Below are positions 1-6,691 of a stretch of 8,334 bases of DNA, in pieces; position 1 is the first letter of the stretch; the number at the start of each line of letters is the position of its first letter. Origin of the DNA: CAYPHA01 sp964410215 (GTDB lineage Bacteria > Calditrichota > Calditrichia > Calditrichales > CAYPHA01). The notes below the pieces were generated by a model. That model was not told the origin of the DNA. It saw only the letters and a program-made list of their open reading frames with translations, and did no database searches. The stretch lies in NCBI GenBank assembly GCA_964410215.1, contig CAYPHA010000123.1, positions 1-8,334 of the forward strand, in the 5' to 3' direction. The position numbers were made by a program, and so were the translations under genes.

Positions 1-69
1 CAGATATGACTGCGCCTCAACGTCAAATCACATCATCCAGGGGTAAGGGCGCAGTCATATCTGCGCCCT
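1..69. repeat. Palindromic REP-like element downstream of the SLC13 gene
   Basis: Bases 1-16 are repeated as a perfect reverse complement at 48-63, 31 bases apart. The right copy also lies in a tighter perfect hairpin at 46-69, with 9-bp arms (AGGGCGCAG / CTGCGCCCT) around a 6-base loop. The hairpin starts directly after the stop codon of the transporter gene (minus strand). Bases 50-63 can therefore pair either locally or with the distant arm, as in paired REP units. The minus-strand hairpin is followed by TTACCCC, not a U-run, so it is at best a weak intrinsic terminator. It could equally protect the mRNA 3' end or be a dispersed genomic repeat. The element may continue beyond the left edge. 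Confidence 0.7.
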
Positions 70-1842
70 CTAAAAATATATCCCGTATATCAATCCAATC
101 GAAATAACCGCCACGATAATCTGCAGCGGTAATCCGATCCTGATAAAATCACTGAACTTATAGCCTCCCGGACCGTAAACCATAAGGTTGGTCTGGTAGC
201 TGATGGGCGTCACGAAACTGGCCGATGCGGCGATGGCCAGCGTGATCAGGAAAGGCCGTGGATCCATCTGCAGTTCCTGCGCCGCCGCGAAGGCGATGGG
301 AAAAACAAGGGCCGCCGTGGCATTGTTGGTCATGATATTGGTATATAAACTGGTCACGATGAAAATGCCCGACAACACACCGATCACACCGAAAGATTCC
401 GTATAGGAGACAATGCCGTGGGCAATGAATCCGGCCAGGCCGGAATTGTCCAGAGCTTCCGCGATCCCGAATGCCGCGGCGATGATGACCAGCACCCGGA
501 AATCCACCGAACGGATGACCTCCGACCGTGAGATGGTCCGGGTCACGATCATCAACATGACGGCCAGACCGGCCGCGGTCATGATGGGCAGCAGGTTGAT
601 CACCACACTGACGACCATTGCGACCAGCACGGCGATGCTGAGATAGCGCTGCCAGAAGGGACGGGACGGAACGGTTTCGGTCTGGGATACCAGATAAAAC
701 TCTTTCGAATTATACCAGTTTTTATAGAATTGCTTATCAGCCAGCAACAACAGCGTATCTCCCGGGTGGATCACGATATCACCGATTTTGCGGTTGATAC
801 GGCTTCCGTTTCGGTGGATGGCGATGATAACGGCATTATACGTACTGCGGAAATTACTTTCCCGTACATTTTTACCGATCAGCGGCGAACTGGCCGATAC
901 GACCGCTTCAAAGGGATGAATCCGGGAGGCGTCGTATTGTTTCAGGTCGAAAGTCGAATCCTTGAGAAGCTGCAGGCCGGGGGTCTTCTGTAGTTCCAGG
1001 ATGGTTTTCGGCAGGCCGGTGAAGAACAGGCGGTCGTTCAGCAGAATCTCCTCCGTGGGCGCTGCCGGCGCGATGATCTTTCCCTGGCGCTCTATCTGAA
1101 ACAGGAACAGACCGGTCAAATGACGCAGCCCGGCTTCTTCAATTGTTTTACCGATGTTCTGGTATTCTTCCGTAACCTTCAGTTCGATTACAAACTCGCG
1201 TACATCCTCACGCCCGGAGAAGGCTTCCTTGCGGTCTGGCAGGAGCCATCTGGAAGCAATGACGATATACAGGATACCGACCAGGGCAACGGGAACACCT
1301 ACTTTCGAAATCTCGAACATCGACATACCCGGCATACCGAAATCGATCATCAATCCATGGATGATGAGGTTCGTGCTCGTTCCGATCAGGGTACACATAC
1401 CGCCGAGAATTGCAGCGTAAGAAAGGGGTATGAACAGTTTTGAAGGGGCAATATTGAATTTTTCCGTCCAGTTCCGCACGGACGGGATCAGGATGGCAAC
1501 CACCGGTGTATTATTCATGAATGCCGAGATACCGGCTACCGGAAAGAGCACTTTAAGCAGAATCCGGATCAGACCAAGCGGCCGGTCACCGAAAATGCGC
1601 CGGTTTAACTGCTGGATAGCTCCGCTGTTGTGCAGGGCACCGGCGATGACAAACAGCAGACCGATGGTCAGCATACCCTCATTGGAAAACCCGGCAAAGG
1701 CTTCCTTAACGGTGATAACCTGCCCCGCCAGCAGAAGGATCAGGGCTGAAAAAATGATGATTTCAACTTCCATCCACTCCTTAACAAGGGCGATGGACAT
1801 GATGATAAGAATGCCAAGGGTATACCAGAAAGCAAAATCCAT
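70..1842 (-). CDS. SLC13/DASS-type anion transporter with two RCK_C (TrkA-C) domains
   Basis: This 590-residue polytopic inner-membrane protein belongs to the divalent anion:Na+ symporter (SLC13/ArsB-like) superfamily. An N-terminal membrane half (about 1-205) carries MNNTPVV near 109 and GTSTNLI at 154-160. Two soluble segments at about 210-295 and 305-390 look like tandem TrkA-C/RCK_C domains, including the IGKNVRES and HPGDTLLLL stretches typical of that fold. The C-terminal membrane half (about 398-590) carries TNNATAALVFP at 505-515 and the pseudo-repeat SYQTNLMVYGPGG at 548-560. The duplicated Asn-rich hairpins are the substrate and sodium sites in the family. The insert of two RCK_C domains is common in bacterial members annotated as sulfate or carboxylate carriers; the substrate cannot be read from sequence. 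The start ATG has AGAGG upstream. It lies 85 bases after the preceding gene, so it may be the last operon gene or separately transcribed. Confidence 0.9.
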   Translation of the reverse strand: MDFAFWYTLGILIIMSIALVKEWMEVEIIIFSALILLLAGQVITVKEAFAGFSNEGMLTIGLLFVIAGALHNSGAIQQLNRRIFGDRPLGLIRILLKVLFPVAGISAFMNNTPVVAILIPSVRNWTEKFNIAPSKLFIPLSYAAILGGMCTLIGTSTNLIIHGLMIDFGMPGMSMFEISKVGVPVALVGILYIVIASRWLLPDRKEAFSGREDVREFVIELKVTEEYQNIGKTIEEAGLRHLTGLFLFQIERQGKIIAPAAPTEEILLNDRLFFTGLPKTILELQKTPGLQLLKDSTFDLKQYDASRIHPFEAVVSASSPLIGKNVRESNFRSTYNAVIIAIHRNGSRINRKIGDIVIHPGDTLLLLADKQFYKNWYNSKEFYLVSQTETVPSRPFWQRYLSIAVLVAMVVSVVINLLPIMTAAGLAVMLMIVTRTISRSEVIRSVDFRVLVIIAAAFGIAEALDNSGLAGFIAHGIVSYTESFGVIGVLSGIFIVTSLYTNIMTNNATAALVFPIAFAAAQELQMDPRPFLITLAIAASASFVTPISYQTNLMVYGPGGYKFSDFIRIGLPLQIIVAVISIGLIYGIYF

Positions 1843-1927
1843 AGAAAGCCTCTTATATGCTGCCCCGCTTGTACTGCATTGTCGTCCGTATTGACGCTTA
1901 ATTTAGCATGAGTGGCGCTTTTCGGTT

Positions 1928-2209
1928 TCAATTCGCACTGAACGTGCTGTCGTCCGCCTTTTTTTCATCGTTTTCAACCGGCTTGACGATGTACTTTCCA
2001 AAAAGCTTATATAGCGGCCGGACCAGACCCGGAATCCACAGGCTTCCCGTCAACAGGTACATGGTGACCAAAAAGAGTAATGGTGTCGATCCCCAGTTGG
2101 AGATCAGTCCAATATTGGCCAGAACCAGGAAAATGGCCGAAAACAGGTAACCGAAGCGTTTTACCGGCTGGTTTTCCCGGGTGGTTTTTCCTTCCAGGAA
2201 ATGGCTCAT
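1928..2209 (-). CDS. Small two-helix membrane protein, SxtJ-like
   Basis: A 93-residue protein with two predicted membrane helices (about 19-37 and 42-60). They are separated by a short turn (NWGST) and followed by a basic, then acidic, hydrophilic tail. The VKRFG start of helix 1 and the PGLVRPLYKLFGK segment after helix 2 resemble SxtJ-family membrane proteins, which often sit in polysaccharide and carbamoyltransferase clusters. It is shorter than the usual roughly 130 residues and lacks the third hydrophobic segment of longer members. The biochemical role of the family is not established. Its ATG overlaps the stop of the upstream NusG-like gene as ATGA, and a strong GGAGG lies 7 bases before the ATG, so translational coupling is likely. 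The assignment rests on pattern recognition; the membrane topology is surer than the family name. Confidence 0.75.
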   Translation of the reverse strand: MSHFLEGKTTRENQPVKRFGYLFSAIFLVLANIGLISNWGSTPLLFLVTMYLLTGSLWIPGLVRPLYKLFGKYIVKPVENDEKKADDSTFSAN

Positions 2210-2706
2210 GTGGCAGCCTCCGTCCGTTTCAGAAAATCCTGATCGATTTCAACGGATACCGACTGCATGATTCCGTCGATCGTAATAACGAGGCGGGCCT
2301 CTCCACGAAGCGACTTTACCGTGCCTTTCATACCTTTGAAGGGTCCGGCGGTCACTTCGACCAGTTCCCCCGGTTTGATATAATTTTCCAGCCGCATTTT
2401 TTCCGGATTATCGATGATCGATTTAAGGGCATCGATCTGCCAGTCCGGTACGACGGCCGGTTCACCAAAAAAATTCACGATCTTGATTACGCCATCCGTC
2501 TGCAGAACATGGTGGCGGAATTTATATTCAAATCGGGCAAAAATATAGCTTTTGAACAGCGGTTCCTCTACCTTTTTCTTGCGGTCTTTCCATTGACGGA
2601 CCTGCTTAACCAGGGGCAGAAAAACCTCAATATTTTTTTCCAGAAACCGTTCATTCACTCGTTTTTCATGCCGGGGACGTGTGTATATCGCGTACCAGTG
2701 TTCCAT
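2206..2706 (-). CDS. NusG paralogue, UpxY/RfaH-type transcription antiterminator
   Basis: A 166-residue protein with the two-domain NusG layout. An NGN domain (about 1-100) begins with HWYAIYTRPRHEKRV and contains PLFKSYIFARF at 49-59. A KOW domain (about 110-160) carries VTAGPFKGMKGTV at 118-130. The NGN domain binds the beta' clamp helices of RNA polymerase to suppress pausing; the KOW contacts other factors. Its place in a polysaccharide locus, and the lack of the ribosomal-protein neighbours expected around housekeeping nusG, point to a specialised paralogue (UpxY, RfaH, LoaP class) acting on long polysaccharide operons. It sits in mid-cluster rather than first, unlike the usual upxY arrangement. 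AAAGGA precedes the ATG, the gap from the hydrolase gene is 38 bases, and its stop overlaps the next start. Which subfamily it belongs to is not settled here. Confidence 0.88.
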   Translation of the reverse strand: MEHWYAIYTRPRHEKRVNERFLEKNIEVFLPLVKQVRQWKDRKKKVEEPLFKSYIFARFEYKFRHHVLQTDGVIKIVNFFGEPAVVPDWQIDALKSIIDNPEKMRLENYIKPGELVEVTAGPFKGMKGTVKSLRGEARLVITIDGIMQSVSVEIDQDFLKRTEAAT

Positions 2707-2744
2707 TGAATTCCTTTATCGGTTCAATTATGAGTTCCCGGAAA

Positions 2745-4118
2745 TTAAAGATTTTCAGTGTCCTGCGCAACGCCGGAATCCAATATTCGCGCCCGGCTGA
2801 CACCGGGAGGAACCGGTTCATCCAGTAACCGGTAAATGACCGGAACCACATCATGGATGGAAAACCGCCTGCCGGTGAGCGCATGATTCCGTATGGCGAA
2901 AAAGGCGTCGTTAAAGGTATGGACACCGTTGTGTTCCGTGTTCTGAAATACACCGTGATGCCACAGGTTTCCTTTAAGATCGAAGCCGTCACGGGCAATG
3001 ACGAAAAGGTCGGGGGAAACGTGACGCAGACGCTGCACCGTATCATCCTTCAGAACGGATTCACCGATCCATTCTTCCGGCGTGACCACCCGGTCCACGA
3101 CCGGCTCTCCTGTTTCCGGATCGCGCATCGCGGCAAACAGATCCTTCAATTCCCCGCGCAACCGTTCATAGCCGATGCCGGGGTCAATCCGGCCGGAGGC
3201 TTCACGCCCTTTCAGGTTAATGTAGATACGCCCGGGGTAGAGGCTATAGGCCAGTGAATCCGGCAGCATGTCGTGCAGACTTTCCGGTGTGGCGGTCCGG
3301 AACTTCAGATAGCCCTTCTCGCTTAAAAACCGGTTCACCTGAACCTCCCGCTTAAGCGTCGTAAACCCGTGATCGGAAAGGATGATCAGGTCGGTATCAT
3401 GGGGCAGTCGCTCCAGAAACCTGCCGATATACCTGTCGACCTGTTCATAGAAGTTATAGAACATCGCCGCGAAGACCGGATCGCCTTCCTCCATGTATTT
3501 CCATGCAAAATGATGCAAGCGGTCCGTTTCCATGATATGGGCCATGAAAAGATCCCAGGAATTTTTTTCGAGATAATGAAAGATAATTTCGAAGCGCTTT
3601 GCCATGATTTCACCGAGAGTGTGAATAAACGCACCCAGATCCCGTTTGGCCAGCGACACATCGGCATCGATACGGTAGCCCTTTGCCTTCAGGATTTTTC
3701 CCAGATGTGCCGGATGCGTGGCCCGGTCCAGGTCCGGTGCCAGAAAACCGCTGATCACGATTCCATTGACACCGGGTGGCGGGAACGTCATCGGCACATT
3801 CATGCTGAATAAACGTCTGCCCCTTTCGGACAGGATTTGCAGGAGGGTTTTTGCAGTAAGGTGTTTTGCCGATGGCATAAACCAGTCCATCGTACCCGGA
3901 TCGCGTTCGACAAAGCCCATAATTCCGTGACCGAACGGATCCTGCCCGGTCATGAACGACGCCCAGGCCACGGATGACACCGGAGGCAGCACCGAGTCCA
4001 TTTGTGTAAAGGCTGATTCGCGCAGGAGAGCGGCAAGGTTGGGCATGCGTCCTTCCGCTGTCACGCGTTTCAGAAAGGTATAGGGTGTGCCGTCGAGGGC
4101 TAAGACAAATACGGACAT
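2745..4118 (-). CDS. Alkaline-phosphatase-superfamily phosphodiesterase/phosphatase, cytosolic
   Basis: A 457-residue protein of the type I phosphodiesterase/nucleotide pyrophosphatase branch of the alkaline phosphatase superfamily. Metal-site residues are visible in order: D9 in ALDG, the probable nucleophile S48 in PPVSSVAW, D199 and H203 in METDRLHHF, D249-H250 in LSDHGF, and H400 in HNGVHTFNDAFF. This is the full two-metal set, so the enzyme should be active. There is no signal peptide or membrane helix: the protein begins directly with the first beta strand, so a cytosolic place is likely. The substrate is unknown; a phosphorylated sugar, nucleotide-sugar or lipid intermediate of polymer synthesis is only a guess from context. 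The start is chosen because D9 falls where the family has it, yet no good Shine-Dalgarno precedes the ATG; a long inverted repeat ends 10 bases upstream. No close variant such as a sulfatase is favoured, since the sulfatase C-x-P-S-R motif is absent. Confidence 0.9.
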   Translation of the reverse strand: MSVFVLALDGTPYTFLKRVTAEGRMPNLAALLRESAFTQMDSVLPPVSSVAWASFMTGQDPFGHGIMGFVERDPGTMDWFMPSAKHLTAKTLLQILSERGRRLFSMNVPMTFPPPGVNGIVISGFLAPDLDRATHPAHLGKILKAKGYRIDADVSLAKRDLGAFIHTLGEIMAKRFEIIFHYLEKNSWDLFMAHIMETDRLHHFAWKYMEEGDPVFAAMFYNFYEQVDRYIGRFLERLPHDTDLIILSDHGFTTLKREVQVNRFLSEKGYLKFRTATPESLHDMLPDSLAYSLYPGRIYINLKGREASGRIDPGIGYERLRGELKDLFAAMRDPETGEPVVDRVVTPEEWIGESVLKDDTVQRLRHVSPDLFVIARDGFDLKGNLWHHGVFQNTEHNGVHTFNDAFFAIRNHALTGRRFSIHDVVPVIYRLLDEPVPPGVSRARILDSGVAQDTENL

Positions 4119-4127
4119 GATCGGTTA

Positions 4128-4188
4128 GAATTCAGAGTTCAGAACTCAGTATACCTGCTCTGTAGTCTCAGTTCTGGATTTTGAATTC
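4128..4188. repeat. Imperfect 22-bp inverted repeat in the leader of the AP-superfamily gene
   Basis: The arms 4128-4149 and 4167-4188 match at 18 of 22 positions as reverse complements, with a 17-base spacer; both begin or end with GAATTC. In the minus-strand transcript the hairpin would end 10 bases before the hydrolase ATG and could limit ribosome access, since no clear Shine-Dalgarno remains. On the plus strand the second arm is followed by six T, giving a terminator-like shape in the direction opposite to all genes here. It may also be a small dispersed repeat; the sequence alone does not decide. Confidence 0.6.
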
Positions 4189-4196
4189 TTTTTTAC

Positions 4197-4234
4197 ACCC
4201 CCCTGCCTTCGGCATCCCCCCTTGATAGGGGGGT
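4197..4234. repeat. C-rich/G-rich palindromic element with alternative pairings
   Basis: The G-rich arm AGGGGGGT (4227-4234) is an exact complement of ACCCCCCT at 4197-4204. Over 7 bp it also complements CCCCCCT at 4216-4222, with a 4-base loop. Between the two C arms lies a small hairpin, TGCC-TTC-GGCA (4204-4214). Two mutually exclusive folds are therefore possible. Neither strand shows a U-run directly after the stem, so a classical intrinsic terminator is not supported. The position, in the gap between the PHP gene and the hydrolase gene, fits a boundary or dispersed repeat element. Confidence 0.6.
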
Positions 4235-4278
4235 ATTTGTATCTGATGCAATAATCCCAGGGGATAACAACCAGCTAC

Positions 4279-5163
4279 TCACTCTTTTTTCTCTTTTTTC
4301 TCTTTTCTTTTTTCTTTTTTCTTTCTTAATGCTTCCACCACCTCGTAAGGCACCTCCAGCTTGCCGGTGGCCGTACCGAGCTCAATATTTGGTTTTTTAT
4401 CGCCGTGAAAATCGGAGCCGCCGGTTGCAACCAGGTTATTTTCCCTGGCAAACTGAAGAAGGAAATTCCGGAAATGCCAGTCCTGGCTGTAATAATACAC
4501 TTCGAGGCCGTCCAGACCGATTGCGACCATCTCCCTCAGTTGCTGTTCATATTGCTGATAAGTGGTATAGAAGAGGCTGACCGGATGTGCCAGCACAGCG
4601 ACGCCGTTGGCGGCATGAATCAGTCCGATAGCTGTTTTCAGATCCAGTTTCTGCTTGGGCACATAGGCCGGGCGCCCTTTACTGAGATAAACCGAGAAGG
4701 CTTCCCATATATCTTTGACAGCGCGTTTTCCGACCAGCATCTGGGCGATATGGGGGCGGCCTGCACTTCCACTGCCCACCATTCTTTCAAGTTCCGCCAC
4801 ATCGATATCGATGCCCAGATCCGTTAATTTACTTATAATAGCGATCGCCCGCGTCATCCGGGCCGCTTTCAGCCAGTCCAGTGTATCATTCAGTTCATCG
4901 TTATCGGTGTCGATATAATAACCAAGAATATGAAGATGTCCCCTTCCCGGCAATTCGGCCTGGATACTGAGTTCGACACCCGGAATAAATTCGATACCGT
5001 TTTTTTGGGAAAATACAGTTGCCGGGCCGGCCGCTCCGATATCATCATGATCAGTGATCCCGATGGCCGCCAGTCCTTTCTCTGCTGCCAGGGCAAGCAA
5101 CTCCTCCGGAGACATCGATCCATCGGAAAATGTCGTGTGGGTGTGCAGATCAACACATTTCAT
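4279..5163 (-). CDS. PHP-domain phosphoesterase, TrpH/YciV-like
   Basis: A 294-residue PHP-family metal-dependent hydrolase. The motif series is complete: DLHTHT with H7 and H9, SDG with D14, TDHD with D38-H39, E64 in GVEL, H78, H193 in LAHP, and D251/H253 in GSDFHG. These build the trinuclear metal site. Members of this branch (COG0613) hydrolyse 3',5'-nucleotide bisphosphates or short RNAs 5' to 3'; this activity is inferred from the family. The ATG at 5163 is chosen over an in-frame GTG at 5220 because the family begins at the DLHTH strand. That ATG also overlaps the upstream stop as TAATG, with GGGA 8 bases before it. The last 15 residues are only R, K and E, encoded by a polypurine tract, and extend past the usual family end. 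It is probably cytosolic; a direct role in polysaccharide synthesis is not shown. Confidence 0.88.
   Translation of the reverse strand: MKCVDLHTHTTFSDGSMSPEELLALAAEKGLAAIGITDHDDIGAAGPATVFSQKNGIEFIPGVELSIQAELPGRGHLHILGYYIDTDNDELNDTLDWLKAARMTRAIAIISKLTDLGIDIDVAELERMVGSGSAGRPHIAQMLVGKRAVKDIWEAFSVYLSKGRPAYVPKQKLDLKTAIGLIHAANGVAVLAHPVSLFYTTYQQYEQQLREMVAIGLDGLEVYYYSQDWHFRNFLLQFARENNLVATGGSDFHGDKKPNIELGTATGKLEVPYEVVEALRKKKEKRKEKKEKKE
4282..4327. repeat. 46-base polypyrimidine tract encoding the Lys/Glu tail of the PHP protein
   Basis: The plus strand is uninterrupted C/T from 4282 to 4327, with T-runs of up to six separated by C or CTC. On the coding strand it is pure purine and specifies the K/E/R tail. 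Runs of six A make the reading frame prone to slippage, and local mirror symmetry could allow triplex structure; both are inferences. Confidence 0.65.
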
Positions 5164-5375
5164 TACATATATCCCAGATCCTCCAGCCGTTTCCGTAACA
5201 ATGCATCGTCGTCGGAACACGGTTCCATATCTTCTTTAACGACATTCCGGTCCATATAGTCCTGAAGAATGAACAGGATCAGGTCTTCCGCCGAATCCAT
5301 CTCTGATTCCCGGGCCAGCTTGTGCAATTTCTGATATAATCCGGATGGGATGGGGATGTTTTTGGTATTGGTCAT
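5163..5375 (-). CDS. Small ribbon-helix-helix-like protein coupled to the PHP gene
   Basis: A 70-residue acidic protein. Residues 5-42 (NIPIPSGLYQKLHKLARES, then a helix ending near DYMDR) match the strand-helix-helix pattern of CopG/Arc-type ribbon-helix-helix proteins, with the short IPIP strand first. Such proteins bind DNA as dimers or act as antitoxins, but no toxin gene is adjacent. The C-terminal part (about 52-70) is a separate charged helix ending in RLEDLGYM. This recalls the RLRxLGY-type tail found at the end of many AP-superfamily sulfatases and phosphodiesterases; its role is unknown. The gene begins 5 bases after the dehydrogenase stop, with AAAGG inside that gene's end, and its TAA overlaps the PHP ATG by one base. 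It is clearly part of the transcript; the function remains open, with autoregulation only a possibility. Confidence 0.78.
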   Translation of the reverse strand: MTNTKNIPIPSGLYQKLHKLARESEMDSAEDLILFILQDYMDRNVVKEDMEPCSDDDALLRKRLEDLGYM

Positions 5376-5380
5376 GGTTT

Positions 5381-6691
5381 TTACGCCTTTACAATTTTAT
5401 CGCGGTGTTCGATAACGTGTTGTGTAGCATTCCGCGTATCGACCACCAGTTTGGCATGGTTGACGATAAAACCCCAGTCATAGGCGGAATGGTCGGTGGA
5501 AACCAGCACGCAGTCGTAGGATGCCAGGGTTTCTGCCGTCAGCTCAACGCTTTCCTTTTTTATATCATACATCCGCATGGAAGGCAGCACCGGCACATGA
5601 GGATCGTTATAATCCACCAGGGCGCCCTTTTCCAGCAGGATCTCCATCAGCTTAAAGGATGGTGATTCCCGGGGGTCATCGATATCTTTTTTATAGGCGG
5701 CACCGAGCACCAGTATTTTCGAACCTTTCAGGCTTTTACCTTTGTCATTCAGGGCATCCATTACTTTCGAAACAACCCAGAAGGGCATGGAGGTATTGAT
5801 TTCACCGGCCAGTTCGATAAAACGGGTATTCATCTCGAATTCACGCGCTTTCCATGTCAGGTAGAACGGATCGATGGGGATACAGTGTCCGCCCAGGCCG
5901 GGTCCGGGATAGAAAGGCATGAATCCGAACGGCTTCGTGGATGCGGCGTTGATGACCTCCCAGACGTCGATACCCATGCGGTCGAGGATCATTTTCATCT
6001 CATTCACCATGGCAATATTGACGCTGCGGAAGATATTTTCAAGCAGCTTCGTGGCTTCCGCGGCCTGGCTGCTGGAAACCGGCACGGTTTGTACGATGAC
6101 TTTTTCATAGAGGGCTGAAGCCAGCTGCCGGGCATATTCGGTATTGGCACCGATCACTTTCGGAATGGTCCGGGTATTGAAATTCGGGTTATTGGGATCT
6201 TCCCGTTCCGGTGAAAAGGCCACCCAGAAATCGCTGTCCCCTTTCATTCCGGATTCTTCCAGGATCGGCTTCATCACTTCTTCGGTGGTACCGGGATAGG
6301 TGGAGCTTTCCAGTACGATAAACTGTCCGGCGCGGATATTTTTCGACAAGACGCGCGAGGTACTCTCGATATAGGACAAATCCGGTTCGCGGTATTTATT
6401 GAGCGGAGTCGGCACACAGATCAGGATACAGTCGGCTTCCTTAATGCGTCCGAAATCACTGGTCGCCTCGAAAATACCGGTATCGCGGACCTTTTTCACG
6501 CGTTTTCCATCGATATGTTTGATGTATGATTTCCCGGCATTCAGCATCGTCACTTTATTATCATCGATATCGAAGCCGATGGTTTTAAAATTCTGCTCAA
6601 CGAATTCCATAAGCAGGGGGAGCCCCACGTAACCGAGACCGACCACGCCGATTGTGGCTTCGTTTTTATTAATTTTTTCCAGCAAATCCAT
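5381..6691 (-). CDS. UDP-N-acetyl-D-glucosamine (or -mannosamine) 6-dehydrogenase, WbpA-type
   Basis: A 436-residue cytosolic enzyme of the UDP-glucose/GDP-mannose dehydrogenase family. It oxidises C6 of a UDP-HexNAc to the uronic acid with two NAD+. The Rossmann motif GLGYVG lies at 18-23, SPEREDP at 160-166, the catalytic-site lysine K215 in EATKLLEN, and the catalytic cysteine C270 in GGHCIPIDPFYL. KDIDDPRESPS (335-345) begins the C-terminal NAD/UDP domain. GGHCIPIDP and SPERE with a following DP are typical of the WbpA/WbpO/TviB branch rather than UDP-glucose dehydrogenase; GlcNAc versus ManNAc or GalNAc cannot be separated by eye. The start is ATG at 6691, with AAAGGA 6 bases upstream; an in-frame TTG six bases earlier would abut that site. 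It follows the UDP-glucose dehydrogenase gene by 53 bases. The product probably feeds surface polysaccharide synthesis. Confidence 0.92.
   Translation of the reverse strand: MDLLEKINKNEATIGVVGLGYVGLPLLMEFVEQNFKTIGFDIDDNKVTMLNAGKSYIKHIDGKRVKKVRDTGIFEATSDFGRIKEADCILICVPTPLNKYREPDLSYIESTSRVLSKNIRAGQFIVLESSTYPGTTEEVMKPILEESGMKGDSDFWVAFSPEREDPNNPNFNTRTIPKVIGANTEYARQLASALYEKVIVQTVPVSSSQAAEATKLLENIFRSVNIAMVNEMKMILDRMGIDVWEVINAASTKPFGFMPFYPGPGLGGHCIPIDPFYLTWKAREFEMNTRFIELAGEINTSMPFWVVSKVMDALNDKGKSLKGSKILVLGAAYKKDIDDPRESPSFKLMEILLEKGALVDYNDPHVPVLPSMRMYDIKKESVELTAETLASYDCVLVSTDHSAYDWGFIVNHAKLVVDTRNATQHVIEHRDKIVKA

Noticed and set aside
413..1894. Several plus-strand open frames of 77 to 154 codons
   Set aside because: They are antisense to the well-supported transporter gene, and their translations are low-complexity and motif-free.
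2080..2709. A 209-codon open frame on the plus strand
   Set aside because: It lies opposite the NusG-like and SxtJ-like genes, which have clear domains and ribosome sites; the plus-strand translation shows no recognisable motif.
4254..4270. GGATAACAA string resembling part of a lac-type operator, with a small ATCCC/GGGAT palindrome
   Set aside because: The match is short, there is no second half-site, and it lies just past a stop codon rather than in a promoter.
5164..5220. A longer PHP protein starting at GTG 5220
   Set aside because: The extra 19 residues precede the DLHTH strand that opens the family, and the ATG at 5163 has its own ribosome site and a TAATG junction.
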